From NCBI GenBank assembly GCA_001563305.1, contig CP013703.1, positions 62,001 to 126,000 on the forward strand: a stretch of DNA of 64,000 bases. The letters are read 5' to 3'. How positions within the stretch are numbered: the first letter of the stretch is position 1; each line of letters starts with the position of its first letter. A program made the position numbers and the translations under genes. The notes below the pieces were generated by a model. It had not been told where the DNA came from. It made no database searches and saw only the letters and a list, made by a program, of their open reading frames with translations. Source of the DNA: a methanogenic archaeon mixed culture ISO4-G1 (GTDB lineage: Archaea > Thermoplasmatota > Thermoplasmata > Methanomassiliicoccales > Methanomethylophilaceae). Shown here piece after piece: positions 46,598-54,765 of this stretch.

Positions 46598-48226
46598 TCA
46601 TTCCTCTTTGCTCTTCCCAGGGAAGAGGTTGCGGTACAGGGCCAGTGACCCTATCGCCGCGATTATGACTATTATCGTGATGAACAGAGGGCTGATGTGC
46701 CTGGGGGGCCCGTTCAGCATCTCCTGCTGTTCCATGGCAGAGATTATCGATGAGGCGATTTGCTCGTGTCCGGCCGGCGAGAAGTGGATCAAGGCTGCGG
46801 CCAGCATGCTGTTGGCGATGTAGATCATGAACATCTCGTTGTAGTCGAAATGGATGCTGTCGGTGCCGTTGGACACCGTACAGCTCCCGTCCTCGTGAAG
46901 GACGATGTCGCAGTCGTAGTCATGGAACATGTCCAGATTGTTTACCAGCTTCATCTTGGCCTTCTCGGCCGAGCCTGTTACCCCGTCCTTTCCGAGCATC
47001 GCGACCAGGTCGCCCCTGTTGGATGCCAGGGCGTACTTCATGAACTCGGTCAGATCGTAGTCGTCCCCGTCAAAGTAGTCGTACACTCTGTAGGATTCTG
47101 TCGGGATGTGCCCGCTGTACTTCTTCTCTACGTAGGTGCGCAGCTCCTCCGGGACTATCTCGACGTTTTCCTTCAGAAGGGCCATCGTTACATCGTTCCT
47201 CGGACCGATGGTGATCCTGGGATCCGAGAGGTCCACGTTCGTTATCTCGTTCAGGAGTAACTCCGGGCGACTGTCCAGATCGACATGGTATGCGCAGCCG
47301 GCGTACGGCGACAGGTATTTGGTGTAGAAGTTGCCGAAGTTCCCCATCATGCCGTAGAGTTCGCCAATGGGTATGTTCAGCGGACCCACGTCGACATTCA
47401 TCTCCCTGATGGGGTCCGTCGTGTCCACGACTATGATGGTCGCATCCGGGTTGAGCTCCATTATCCTGGACATGTTGTAGTCGAAATCGCGGCAGTACAT
47501 CGTCAGGCAGAACGAGATGCCCTTGGCGAAGGATTCGATGAGCTTGGTGATCTTATCCGTGCCCAAGGTGGCCCCGAAGGCCCTGTCCATCGCCGAAGCC
47601 GTCAGGCCCATCGAGTCCAGTATCGATTTGGATAGGATGTACAGAAGGGGGTCCACCGTCGCGAACGGCTCATGCAGGATCGGATTACCCATGTTCAGGA
47701 TCACATCCTGCATGGTCTTGGAGAAGTCGTAGTGGAACTGGTATGTGATCAGGTCCGCCGCCGAGATCTTGTCCTTGTAGTAGTTCTTGAAACCGTCCAT
47801 GTCCGGCGTGTATCCATCCGGAAGGAGCTTGGCGCTGTTGACCATGTACTGTGCGTAGACCTGCGATTGGGTGATGTCGTCGCCACCGAATTCGTCGTAG
47901 ATGAGGGAGCGCAGGTCCAGCGTGCGCGTCGAGCTGACGGCCAGCTGGTTGTATTCCACATCGTATCCCTTGGATTCGAGGTACTTCGCGACCCTCGTCG
48001 GATAGATGACATCGCTCTTCACTTCGAAACCGTAGCTGTTGTATTCATCGTTCGCATAATATTCCGGCATCCCGTAGCCGTTGACCATCGAGTCACCCAG
48101 GGATACGTATCTGATCAAGGGTCTTCCTTCCTCCGCATCTGTCTCTGAGAGGGGGAACAAAGCGGGCACGGTCATTAAGGATATTGCCAGAAAGGTCGTA
48201 ATCACCTTACCGATATCGTACCCCAT
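46598..48226 (-). CDS. Secreted, membrane-anchored SGNH/GDSL-type hydrolase
   Basis: 542 residues. A signal peptide (VITTFLAISLMTVPALFPLS) is followed by RYVSLGDSMVNGYG, which holds the block I Ser (GDS). Near the C-terminus IHFSPAGHEQIAS supplies the block V His. A TM helix (LFITIIVIIAAIGSLALYRN) and a basic tail anchor it facing outward. The long middle with ITYQFHYDF-like segments is an insertion relative to small GDSL esterases. It is likely an esterase or lipase on the cell surface. First gene of an operon with the acyl-CoA ligase. Confidence 0.8.
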   Translation of the reverse strand: MGYDIGKVITTFLAISLMTVPALFPLSETDAEEGRPLIRYVSLGDSMVNGYGMPEYYANDEYNSYGFEVKSDVIYPTRVAKYLESKGYDVEYNQLAVSSTRTLDLRSLIYDEFGGDDITQSQVYAQYMVNSAKLLPDGYTPDMDGFKNYYKDKISAADLITYQFHYDFSKTMQDVILNMGNPILHEPFATVDPLLYILSKSILDSMGLTASAMDRAFGATLGTDKITKLIESFAKGISFCLTMYCRDFDYNMSRIMELNPDATIIVVDTTDPIREMNVDVGPLNIPIGELYGMMGNFGNFYTKYLSPYAGCAYHVDLDSRPELLLNEITNVDLSDPRITIGPRNDVTMALLKENVEIVPEELRTYVEKKYSGHIPTESYRVYDYFDGDDYDLTEFMKYALASNRGDLVAMLGKDGVTGSAEKAKMKLVNNLDMFHDYDCDIVLHEDGSCTVSNGTDSIHFDYNEMFMIYIANSMLAAALIHFSPAGHEQIASSIISAMEQQEMLNGPPRHISPLFITIIVIIAAIGSLALYRNLFPGKSKEE

Positions 48227-48315
48227 CTCGATGCCTCGGTCATCAGGCCATGTGCCTGGCCCGATCAGGTTTCTTTTAGCGTTAATTGGTATAATAAGGT
48301 TACATCTGACCAGTA

Positions 48316-48334
48316 GAGGGGTGTGTAACCCCTC
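48316..48334 (-). terminator. Hairpin after the RPA operon
   Basis: GAGGGGT (48316-48322) pairs with ACCCCTC (48328-48334) around a 5-nt loop. Flanking GACCAG/CTGGTT arms extend the stem. It lies 6 bases past the stop of the minus-strand RPA operon. Confidence 0.5.
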
Positions 48335-48339
48335 CTGGT

Positions 48340-49242
48340 TCAGATGCGTTTGAGGTACCTGAGGTTGGGTTCGTAGACGAGGCCCTTGTCCATGAGCGTG
48401 TTGGAGACCTCCTCGAGCTCGATGCTGCTGATGCCTTCCGCTTCAGCTCTCCTCTCGAGCTCCTCCCTGGGTGCTCCCTTCCCGTCGGTGTCCAGCTCCT
48501 CCAGCAGATTGAGGATGATGTCCTCGAGCTGGGCGGCGTTGCTTCCGTTCTGGTTCTCCGGGAGTTCGATCTCGTCGGGCTCGTTGGAGAGGTCCTCTGG
48601 GAATCCGAGGTCCACGTTCCTCTCGGGGAGGAGCATTCTGAGGGCCGCTTGGATGGTCCTGAGGTACAGTGCGGAATCGGGCATCTGGCCGTAGTTGTCC
48701 AGGGCGTATGTGATGCCGAAGGCCTCGACCGGGCTCATGCCGGCCTGCACCAGGTCCTTCTCGGTGGCGTCGCCCATACCCAGGACCTTCTTGGTGTCCT
48801 TGAGTCTCTTCCAGGTGGATTTCGCGGTCTCGAGGATCCACTCGTTGCGGACCTCCTCGGAGATCTGGACGATGTGCTCGGGCCTGACCGATATGAATGT
48901 CCTCTGATCGTCGGTGGTGTATGCTCTGACCCTTCCTACCGCCGCGACGAAGCACGGCACCTCCAGGTCGGCCATCGCCGCGGATGCCTCGGGTTGGTAC
49001 CTTCCAACGTTGATGTAGAAGCTGCCGGAAACGTCCTGGATCCTGGCCTTCCACATGGGCTCCTCCTCGCTGCCGATGTTCTCCTTCTCGGTCATGACAC
49101 CGGCCACGAGGACCCTGTTGATCTTCGCACCCAGCGGGGTGACGACATACGACGGGGACTTCTCCTCGGTGGCCTTGATCTCCAGGGTGGTGGAGTTCAG
49201 CTCGGTGGCGAACACCCTCCATGCGGTCTCCCTCGGGCTCAT
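48340..49242 (-). CDS. RPA-associated OB-fold protein (COG3390/Rpa3-like)
   Basis: 300 residues from ATG 49242, which overlaps the end of rpa (ATGA). An OB domain near the N-terminus (INRVLVAGVMTEKENIG, MWKARIQDVSGSFYINVGRY) is followed by a helical linker and an acidic region. The C-terminal wHTH (LEDIILNLLEELDTDGKGAP, LERRAEAEGISSIELEEVSN) matches COG3390 proteins that accompany RPA in archaea. It probably forms a complex with the upstream RPA subunit in ssDNA binding. Confidence 0.85.
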   Translation of the reverse strand: MSPRETAWRVFATELNSTTLEIKATEEKSPSYVVTPLGAKINRVLVAGVMTEKENIGSEEEPMWKARIQDVSGSFYINVGRYQPEASAAMADLEVPCFVAAVGRVRAYTTDDQRTFISVRPEHIVQISEEVRNEWILETAKSTWKRLKDTKKVLGMGDATEKDLVQAGMSPVEAFGITYALDNYGQMPDSALYLRTIQAALRMLLPERNVDLGFPEDLSNEPDEIELPENQNGSNAAQLEDIILNLLEELDTDGKGAPREELERRAEAEGISSIELEEVSNTLMDKGLVYEPNLRYLKRI

Positions 49243-50561
49243 ATCGCCGCCTCCACTTCGTCGAGGAGCTTGGTTGCCTCCTCCTCGAGGTCGATCGACA
49301 ATGTGCCAGCTGATTTCACGATGATGCTCGGGCCGTAGTCGTCGCTCATGACGTTGCCGGTCACGGTGACCCTCTTCATGAGGATCTTGCTCGCGATCTC
49401 CCTGCCGACGAACGCCTCGCCCTTCACCGACGCGAGGCCCTGTGCGGCCTGCATGGTGACGCCGGTGAGCTTCTCCGTGTCGGCGCGGTTGATGATGGCG
49501 CCGATCGCCCCTGTCCCGTCGTCGATGACGACCTTCAGCCTCAGGTCCATGATGCCTTCGACCATACCGTGGGTGTTGCAGACTCCGTTGAGCATGGAGC
49601 GGTTGCACTGGGGGCACCTCCTGATGATTCCGCTTCCCTGGCGGACGTCCACGACGAGTCCCTCCAGGGTTATGTCCAGACCGCCGCCGATCCTTGAGAT
49701 CTCGTCCACGGTCTTCTTGTTGGTCGTTGTGTCGACGACGTTGGTCACCGCATCCACGCGGCTGACCTCGCACCTGTCCCCCATGTTGAGTTGGGGGATG
49801 CCCTTCCACGACCTGATGTAGGCGTTCTTGATGCAGAGCGATTCGCCCTCCTTGATTCCGAAATCGTTCCATGCCGAGAACTGGATCTTGCCCGTGTCGT
49901 CGGCTATCATTCCGGAGTACACGGTCTTCTGCTCTCCCCTGGCGGTGATCTGCCTGGTCTCGACCGAGATGACCTTGCCTGTGACGGTCACGTTACCCAT
50001 GCCGTCCTTGATGGAACCGATCTTGATCTCCGCGGCTGCCGCGGTGATCTGTCTGTCCGGAAGGTCGATCTTGATGCCTTCGGCGGCCTCCACGCGTCCG
50101 CGGCTTCCCACGTTGACCTGGACCTTGTCGTTCCAGGTCTTGCAGTAGCAGTTCCTGAATATGTAGACGGAGCCTTTGGCCAGAACGAGCGCGCCGGGCT
50201 CCCAGACTGTGAATGATGCAGAACCGGTCTCGTCGGCCATGATTCCCGAGAGTATGTTCTTCGGGATGCCCTTGGCGGTGATCTCCTTGGTGTCCACGAA
50301 GACCACCTTGGCCGTGATGTCCACGTTCTGTTCCGATCCCGTGAGTTCCGAGATCTTCTTGATGAGCGAGTTGCCGGTGACGAAGGTCTGGGCGTCCGTG
50401 CCCCCGTACTTCCTTATGATGCCCCTCTTCGCGGCATCGATGTTCACGTGGTACTCGTTCAGGTATCTGTTCAGCTCCTCACAGAGCTGTTCTTCGTCTA
50501 TCTTGTCTCCGAGCACCCTTTGCAGTTCTTCGATATGGGGTGTTAGTTCTTCCTTTTCCAT
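49239..50561 (-). CDS. rpa: Replication protein A (single-stranded DNA-binding protein)
   Basis: 440 residues with at least three OB folds. The first two are visibly duplicated: ITAKGIPKNILSGIMADETG versus ITARGEQKTVYSGMIADDTG. A zinc finger CPQCNRSMLNGVCNTHG (C-x2-C-x8-C-x2-H) sits near residue 315 inside the last OB region. It coats ssDNA in replication and repair. GGAGG lies 9 nt before the ATG. It heads the operon with the COG3390 gene. Confidence 0.92.
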   Translation of the reverse strand: MEKEELTPHIEELQRVLGDKIDEEQLCEELNRYLNEYHVNIDAAKRGIIRKYGGTDAQTFVTGNSLIKKISELTGSEQNVDITAKVVFVDTKEITAKGIPKNILSGIMADETGSASFTVWEPGALVLAKGSVYIFRNCYCKTWNDKVQVNVGSRGRVEAAEGIKIDLPDRQITAAAAEIKIGSIKDGMGNVTVTGKVISVETRQITARGEQKTVYSGMIADDTGKIQFSAWNDFGIKEGESLCIKNAYIRSWKGIPQLNMGDRCEVSRVDAVTNVVDTTTNKKTVDEISRIGGGLDITLEGLVVDVRQGSGIIRRCPQCNRSMLNGVCNTHGMVEGIMDLRLKVVIDDGTGAIGAIINRADTEKLTGVTMQAAQGLASVKGEAFVGREIASKILMKRVTVTGNVMSDDYGPSIIVKSAGTLSIDLEEEATKLLDEVEAAI

Positions 50562-50701
50562 GATATCGCCTCCTCCTAGAGGGGTGACAAAAGAGCATCA
50601 TCTTCTCCCTATTAAAGGAGAGTATCGGGGTCCCCGAAAGTGGCGAAAGTGGACGTTCAGCACTTTAAAAAACTGTTCCAGACGCTTATCTGGTGCACAT
50701 T

Positions 50702-50710
50702 AGGTTTAAA
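50702..50710 (+). promoter_or_regulatory. TATA box of purP
   Basis: AGGTTTAAA, 24-32 nt upstream of ATG 50734, suggesting a leaderless mRNA. Confidence 0.4.
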
Positions 50711-50733
50711 TCGCACATCAACATTGATGATTA

Positions 50734-51807
50734 ATGGTACCCAAACGCAGGATAGATGAGATACTTGACGGCTACGACCCCAAGGACATCACGATCGCGA
50801 CGCTCTGCTCCCATTCCTCGCTGCAGATTTTCCATGGTGCGAGGAAGTTCGGATTCAAGACACTGGGTCTTACCATTTCGCACAGTACGAAGTACTACGA
50901 TGCGTTCCCCCTCGGAAAGCCCGACGAGATCATCAAGTACAAGGATTTCGAGGACATGGAGTCCCGTGTCGACGAGCTCTACGAGAGGAATGTGATCATC
51001 ATCCCCCACGGCTCCTTCGTCGAGTACATGGGTTCCGAGAGGTTCGCGGACTATCCAGTTCCGTCATACGGGAACCGCGAGGTCCTCAACTGGGAGTCCA
51101 GCAGGGAGAAGCAGAGGGAATGGATCACCAGCGCGGGGGTCTCCATGCCGGAGATCATCACCGATCCCAAGAAGATAGACAGGCCTGTCATGGTCAAGTA
51201 CAACGGCGCGAAGGGCGGAAAGGGATACTTCATCGCCATGGACTACAACGGATTCAAGATGGCGATCGACCCCGAGGAGTCCTACAACATCCAGGAATAC
51301 TGTCTCGGTACCAGGTACTACATGCACTTCTTCTACGACCCCCTCAAGCACGACGGATACAAGTGCCAGCAGGGAGGTTCTCTGGAACTGATGTCCATGG
51401 ACCGTAGGGATGAGTCCAACATCGATGAGCTGTACAAGCTCGGTAACATCGACGACCTGAAGAAGGTCGGGATGTACCCCTCGTTCGTGGTCACCGGGAA
51501 CACCCCGGTGGTCCTGAGGGAGTCGCTCCTGCCGAAGGCGTTCGATATGGCCGAGAAGGTCGTCGACAAGTCCTATGACCTGTTCGGCGGCATGTGGGGA
51601 CCGTTCTGTCTGGAGACCGTCGTGAACGACAAGCTCCAGTTCAAGGCGTTCGAGATCTCCACCAGGATCGTCGCGGGAACCAACCCGTTCATCTCGGGAT
51701 CGCCTTACGCGGATCTCATCTATCCCGGAATGAGCACCGGGGCCAGGATGGCCATGCATATCAAAGAGGCCGCAGAGAAAGGGACCCTGAAGGAGATCGT
51801 TTCCTGA
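50734..51807 (+). CDS. purP: Formate-dependent FAICAR synthetase PurP
   Basis: 357 residues. PurP is the archaeal ATP-grasp enzyme that formylates AICAR to FAICAR using formate and ATP. TIATLCSHSSLQIFHGARKF, PHGSFVEYMG, RPVMVKYNGAKGGKGYFIA, GTRYYMHFFYDPL and FEISTRIVAGTNPFI are family blocks. Its product is converted to IMP by PurH, encoded at the right edge, which itself also carries a formyltransferase domain. The 3' end lies in the antisense frame of the next gene. Confidence 0.94.
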   Translation: MVPKRRIDEILDGYDPKDITIATLCSHSSLQIFHGARKFGFKTLGLTISHSTKYYDAFPLGKPDEIIKYKDFEDMESRVDELYERNVIIIPHGSFVEYMGSERFADYPVPSYGNREVLNWESSREKQREWITSAGVSMPEIITDPKKIDRPVMVKYNGAKGGKGYFIAMDYNGFKMAIDPEESYNIQEYCLGTRYYMHFFYDPLKHDGYKCQQGGSLELMSMDRRDESNIDELYKLGNIDDLKKVGMYPSFVVTGNTPVVLRESLLPKAFDMAEKVVDKSYDLFGGMWGPFCLETVVNDKLQFKAFEISTRIVAGTNPFISGSPYADLIYPGMSTGARMAMHIKEAAEKGTLKEIVS

Positions 51808-52074
51808 TCGTTCCAGACGAAGCTCGCCCTGCTCGATGATGGCCTCGTTCTCCAAAAGTTTGCGGCGGCCGCGATCCACATATACGGAGACGCGGAAGTT
51901 GCTGACTTCCTTACCAGTCAGTTCCAGTATGGCCTCCGATGCCTCCATCGGTGACAGTCCTTTGACGCGGACGAGCGAGTAGCTGAGAGCTTCCATGATG
52001 GACAATCCTTCGGAGGTTGTCAGGTCGAAGAAGACTTCGCTTATCTCCGTTTTGAGTTGATTCTTGTCGGTCAT
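51064..52074 (-). CDS. Small HTH-like gene whose frame lacks a stop and runs antisense through purP
   Basis: The convincing part is the first 85-95 residues from ATG 52074 (to about 51790): MTDKNQLKTEISEVFFDLTT, VKGLSPMEASEAILELTGKE and NFRVSVYVDRGRRKLLENEA. The last two look like a sigma-region-4/LuxR-type HTH with a Y-x-DRGRRKL recognition helix. A TATA on this strand lies at 52095-52103. No stop occurs at the end of this domain. The frame continues for about 245 residues antisense to purP and first stops at 51064-51066. The extension is probably not a real domain. Confidence 0.5.
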   Translation of the reverse strand: MTDKNQLKTEISEVFFDLTTSEGLSIMEALSYSLVRVKGLSPMEASEAILELTGKEVSNFRVSVYVDRGRRKLLENEAIIEQGELRLERSGNDLLQGPFLCGLFDMHGHPGPGAHSGIDEIRVRRSRDERVGSRDDPGGDLERLELELVVHDGLQTERSPHAAEQVIGLVDDLLGHIERLRQERLPQDHRGVPGDHERGVHPDLLQVVDVTELVQLIDVGLIPTVHGHQFQRTSLLALVSVVLEGVVEEVHVVPGTETVFLDVVGLLGVDRHLESVVVHGDEVSLSALRAVVLDHDRPVYLLGIGDDLRHGDPRAGDPFPLLLPAGLPVEDLAVPV

Positions 52075-52093
52075 TGACGGCTCACACTCGAAG

Positions 52094-52102
52094 TTATAAA
52101 CT
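52094..52102. promoter_or_regulatory. Bidirectional TATA box
   Basis: GTTATAAAC on the plus strand (GTTTATAAC on the minus). It lies about 20-30 nt before ATG 52074 on the minus strand and about 25 nt before the start of the structured plus-strand RNA candidate. Confidence 0.45.
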
Positions 52103-52122
52103 AGGCATATCCTAATAGCAAT

Positions 52123-52360
52123 CAAGAGATGACGGCCCCTGCAAGGGGCCGGGTCAGTTAGGCTGACCAGACCTGGTTGACATCCCTTACGGGATATCAA
52201 TAATGATCACGACCTCTTCGGTCGCGATCACTAAACGGAGACCTACTGGAGTTGGTCTCGTCAGGATGATGATCATCCAGCTTCACCTCCCGCCAATCGG
52301 TTCCGTGACGCCGAGTAGCGTGGCCCGGCGTCCCGGACTTACCGATATCGGCTATTTTTC
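52123..52360 (+). ncRNA. Candidate structured non-coding RNA, unidentified
   Basis: This 238-base stretch has no supported gene and is packed with hairpins. Perfect or near-perfect stems: 52133-52139/52145-52151; 52152-52157/52163-52168; 52179-52186/52191-52198 (one mismatch); 52204-52214/52220-52230 (one mismatch); 52238-52243/52254-52259; 52264-52269/52273-52278; 52307-52313/52326-52332; and palindrome CCGATATCGG at 52342-52351 followed by CTATTTTT. Plus orientation is favoured by the TATA at 52094-52102 and the T run near 52355. I could not match it to tRNA, RNase P RNA, SRP RNA or a known riboswitch. It might also act as a leader of the aminotransferase gene. Confidence 0.5.
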
Positions 52361-52441
52361 CCGTGGGTAACGGCATCAACCGAAGACTCGAAACAATTAT
52401 TATGGGAGTCTCGGATGCTCGGTAAAAGCAAGGTGCATAGG

Positions 52442-53596
52442 ATGGTATCCCAGAGACTGCAATCGATTCCCGCTTCGGGGACTATAGCGATATCGAACCT
52501 CGTCAGTCAGATGAAGGCGGAAGGCATAGACATTGTGTCATTCTCCATGGGAGAGCCGGATTTCACAACACCTTCGAACATCATCGAGGCGGCATGCGAC
52601 TCGCTGCACGCCGGCTTCACCCACTACACGCCGTCGACCGGTATCCCCGAGCTCAGGAAGGCGGTCGCGGAGTACACCAGGAAGAACGACAACGTCCCCT
52701 GCGATGCGTCGAACGTCCTGATTACGCCGGCCAAGCAGGCGATATTCCTGACCTGCCTCGCCTATATCGACCCCGGCGACGAGGTCATCCTCCCGGATCC
52801 GTCCTGGGTCTCGTACGAGGCATGCGTCCGTCTGGCAGGAGGCGTGCCGGTCTACATCCCGACGAAGTTCGAGGACGAGTTCGTCGTCAGCCCGGAGCTC
52901 ATCGAGGCCGCGGTCACCCCCAGGACCAAGATGATCATACTGAACACGCCCACCAACCCCACCGGATGTGTCATCCCCAGGAAGACCCTGGAGCAGATCG
53001 CGGACATCGCGATCAGGCACAACCTGAAAGTCATGTCCGACGAGATATACAGCGCGATCGTCTACGAGGGGGAGCACACCTCCATCGCCTCACTTCCGGG
53101 CATGTTCGACCACACCATCCTGATCTCGGGTCTGTCAAAGACCTTCGCCATGACCGGATGGAGGATGGGATGGGCCATAGCACCCGCGGAGGACATCAAG
53201 AACCTGAACAAGCTCCAGTCCCATTCGATCTCATGCGCGGTCTCGTTCGCGCAGCAGGCATCGGTCGAGGCGCTCACCGGCCCTCAGGATTCGAAGATGG
53301 AGATGATTGCGGCGTTCAAGAAAAGACGCGATCTGGCACTTGATCTCATCCGGGACATCCCGGGCATGGAGTGCAACACCCCGAAGGGTGCGTTCTACCT
53401 GTTCCCCAAGTACAACAAGGACATCCCCTCGGCAAAGCTCGCCGAGATCCTCCTCAAGGAGGGCCACGTGGCGGTCACCCCCGGAACGGCGTTCGGTCCC
53501 TGCGGAGAAGGGTTCTTCAGGATCTCCTATGCTACGTCCGAGGATCAGATCAGGGAAGGCATCTCGAGGATCAAGAAGACCCTGTCCACCCTCTGA
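52442..53596 (+). CDS. Aspartate-type aminotransferase (class I)
   Basis: 384 residues from ATG 52442 (MVSQRLQSIPASGTIAISNL), with AAGGTG 6-7 nt upstream; ATG 52415 would precede the predicted transcript start (TATA near 52395-52403). PLP fold type I: SFSMGEPDFTTP, PSTGIPELRKAV, NTPTNPTGCV, DEIYSAIVYEG and the PLP Lys in SGLSKTFAMTGWRMGWA; the carboxylate Arg is in FFRISYA. Transaminates aspartate or a related substrate; specificity is not fixed by these motifs. Confidence 0.9.
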   Translation: MVSQRLQSIPASGTIAISNLVSQMKAEGIDIVSFSMGEPDFTTPSNIIEAACDSLHAGFTHYTPSTGIPELRKAVAEYTRKNDNVPCDASNVLITPAKQAIFLTCLAYIDPGDEVILPDPSWVSYEACVRLAGGVPVYIPTKFEDEFVVSPELIEAAVTPRTKMIILNTPTNPTGCVIPRKTLEQIADIAIRHNLKVMSDEIYSAIVYEGEHTSIASLPGMFDHTILISGLSKTFAMTGWRMGWAIAPAEDIKNLNKLQSHSISCAVSFAQQASVEALTGPQDSKMEMIAAFKKRRDLALDLIRDIPGMECNTPKGAFYLFPKYNKDIPSAKLAEILLKEGHVAVTPGTAFGPCGEGFFRISYATSEDQIREGISRIKKTLSTL

Positions 53597-53600
53597 AACT

Positions 53601-53650
53601 GTGTCCGCGGACACATCCACGTGCGCGTACGTGCGACCCTATTTTATAGG
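53601..53650 (+). promoter_or_regulatory. Promoter region of the class V aminotransferase-serA operon
   Basis: GTGTCCGCGGACAC (53601-53614) is a perfect 14-bp palindrome. It is followed by an 18-base alternating tract ending GTACGTGCG (53618-53635) and TATA CTATTTTATAGG (53639-53650). The palindrome sits 25 nt before the TATA, a common position for activator sites. The palindrome is also 4 bases after the preceding stop and could act in its termination. Confidence 0.5.
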
Positions 53651-53698
53651 ATGTCCAAGTTACCAAACATTGTCGCTTAGACGATCGAGGGATCAATC

Positions 53699-54763
53699 TT
53701 GAGTAGGACTTTATTCACCGTCGGCCCGGTACATGTGGAGTCAGCGACTCTGCAGGCCATGACAAAACCAATGATCACACACCGCTGCAAGGAGTACAAG
53801 GAGCTCCACGCAGGCATCGTAGAGAAGATCCAGAAGGCTCTCGGAACGGACATGGACGTCTTCCTCGTCGGAGGATCGGCCACCGTCATGCTCGAGGCGG
53901 CCATCAGGAACGGTGTGAACAGCAACTCGCTCGGCATCACGAACGGTTCATTCGGTAACAGGTCCATCGAACTGGGCGAGCTCAACGGTAAGAACGTCAC
54001 CAAGGTGCAGGTCCCCTGGGGAAAGGCCATCAAGCCCGAGCACATCGCCGGCAAGGTCACGAAGGACATCGAGGCGGTCCACTGGGTCAGCAACGAGTCC
54101 TCCACAGGAGTGTTCAGCGACTCCCTCGCCATCGCGAAGGAGGTCAGGGCGCAGAACCCCGACGCGCTCACGATGATCGATGCGGTCACATCGGCATTCG
54201 CCATGGACCTGAAGATCAAGGAACTCGATCCCGACTCCGTCGTCTTCGGAACCCAGAAGGCGCTCGCACTGCCCCCCGGACTGGCCATCATGCTTTGCTC
54301 CGAGAGGCTGCTGGACAAGGCCAAGACCGTTCCCAACCGCGGGTTCTACGGAGACCTCCTCAAGATCAAGAAGCAGGCGGACGTCGACTACGCCCTCACG
54401 ACACCGCCGGTATCCCTCATGTACGCACTGGACTATCAGCTGGACAAGGCCCTCGCAGAGGGAATGCAGACAAGATACAGTAGGCACCAGGAGATGGCCG
54501 ACATGGTCAGGAACTGGGCAGACAAGAGGCTGAACGGAGTCTTCCCCGAGGAAGGCTACAGGTCCAACTCCATCGGCGTCCTGAACAAGGGCGACATGGA
54601 TTTCGATACATTCAATTCAAAGCTGAAGGCCAAGGGATTCGAGATCTCCAACGGCTACGGCGATGTGAAGGAGACCACATTCAGGATCGGGCACATGGGT
54701 GACACCACACCTGCCATGATCAAGGTTCTCCTGTCCGCTATGGACGAGATTTTGGAGGAATGA
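53699..54763 (+). CDS. Class V aminotransferase, probable phosphoserine aminotransferase
   Basis: 354 residues from a TTG start, with GAGGG about 8 nt upstream. TVGPVHVESATLQAM, ITHRCKEYKELH, FLVGGSATVMLEA and the PLP Lys in VFGTQKALALPPGLAI are class V features, related to alanine-glyoxylate and serine aminotransferases. Because serA follows 2 bases after its stop, it most likely transaminates phosphohydroxypyruvate in serine synthesis (established for archaea with this pairing, inference here). No serB is adjacent. Confidence 0.85.
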   Translation: MSRTLFTVGPVHVESATLQAMTKPMITHRCKEYKELHAGIVEKIQKALGTDMDVFLVGGSATVMLEAAIRNGVNSNSLGITNGSFGNRSIELGELNGKNVTKVQVPWGKAIKPEHIAGKVTKDIEAVHWVSNESSTGVFSDSLAIAKEVRAQNPDALTMIDAVTSAFAMDLKIKELDPDSVVFGTQKALALPPGLAIMLCSERLLDKAKTVPNRGFYGDLLKIKKQADVDYALTTPPVSLMYALDYQLDKALAEGMQTRYSRHQEMADMVRNWADKRLNGVFPEEGYRSNSIGVLNKGDMDFDTFNSKLKAKGFEISNGYGDVKETTFRIGHMGDTTPAMIKVLLSAMDEILEE

Positions 54764-54765
54764 AG

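Noticed and set aside
52262-52280. C/D-box sRNA (ATGATGA box C)
   Set aside because: A box-C-like ATGATGA at 52266-52272 lies inside a perfect palindrome and there is no clearly spaced box D/D' set.
52123-52360. RNase P RNA or SRP RNA
   Set aside because: AAGTCCGGG on the minus strand (about 52333-52341) recalls RNase P CR I, but neither the full GGAAAGTCC nor ACAGAA core is present, and no SRP helix 8 or UGUAAU motif is seen.
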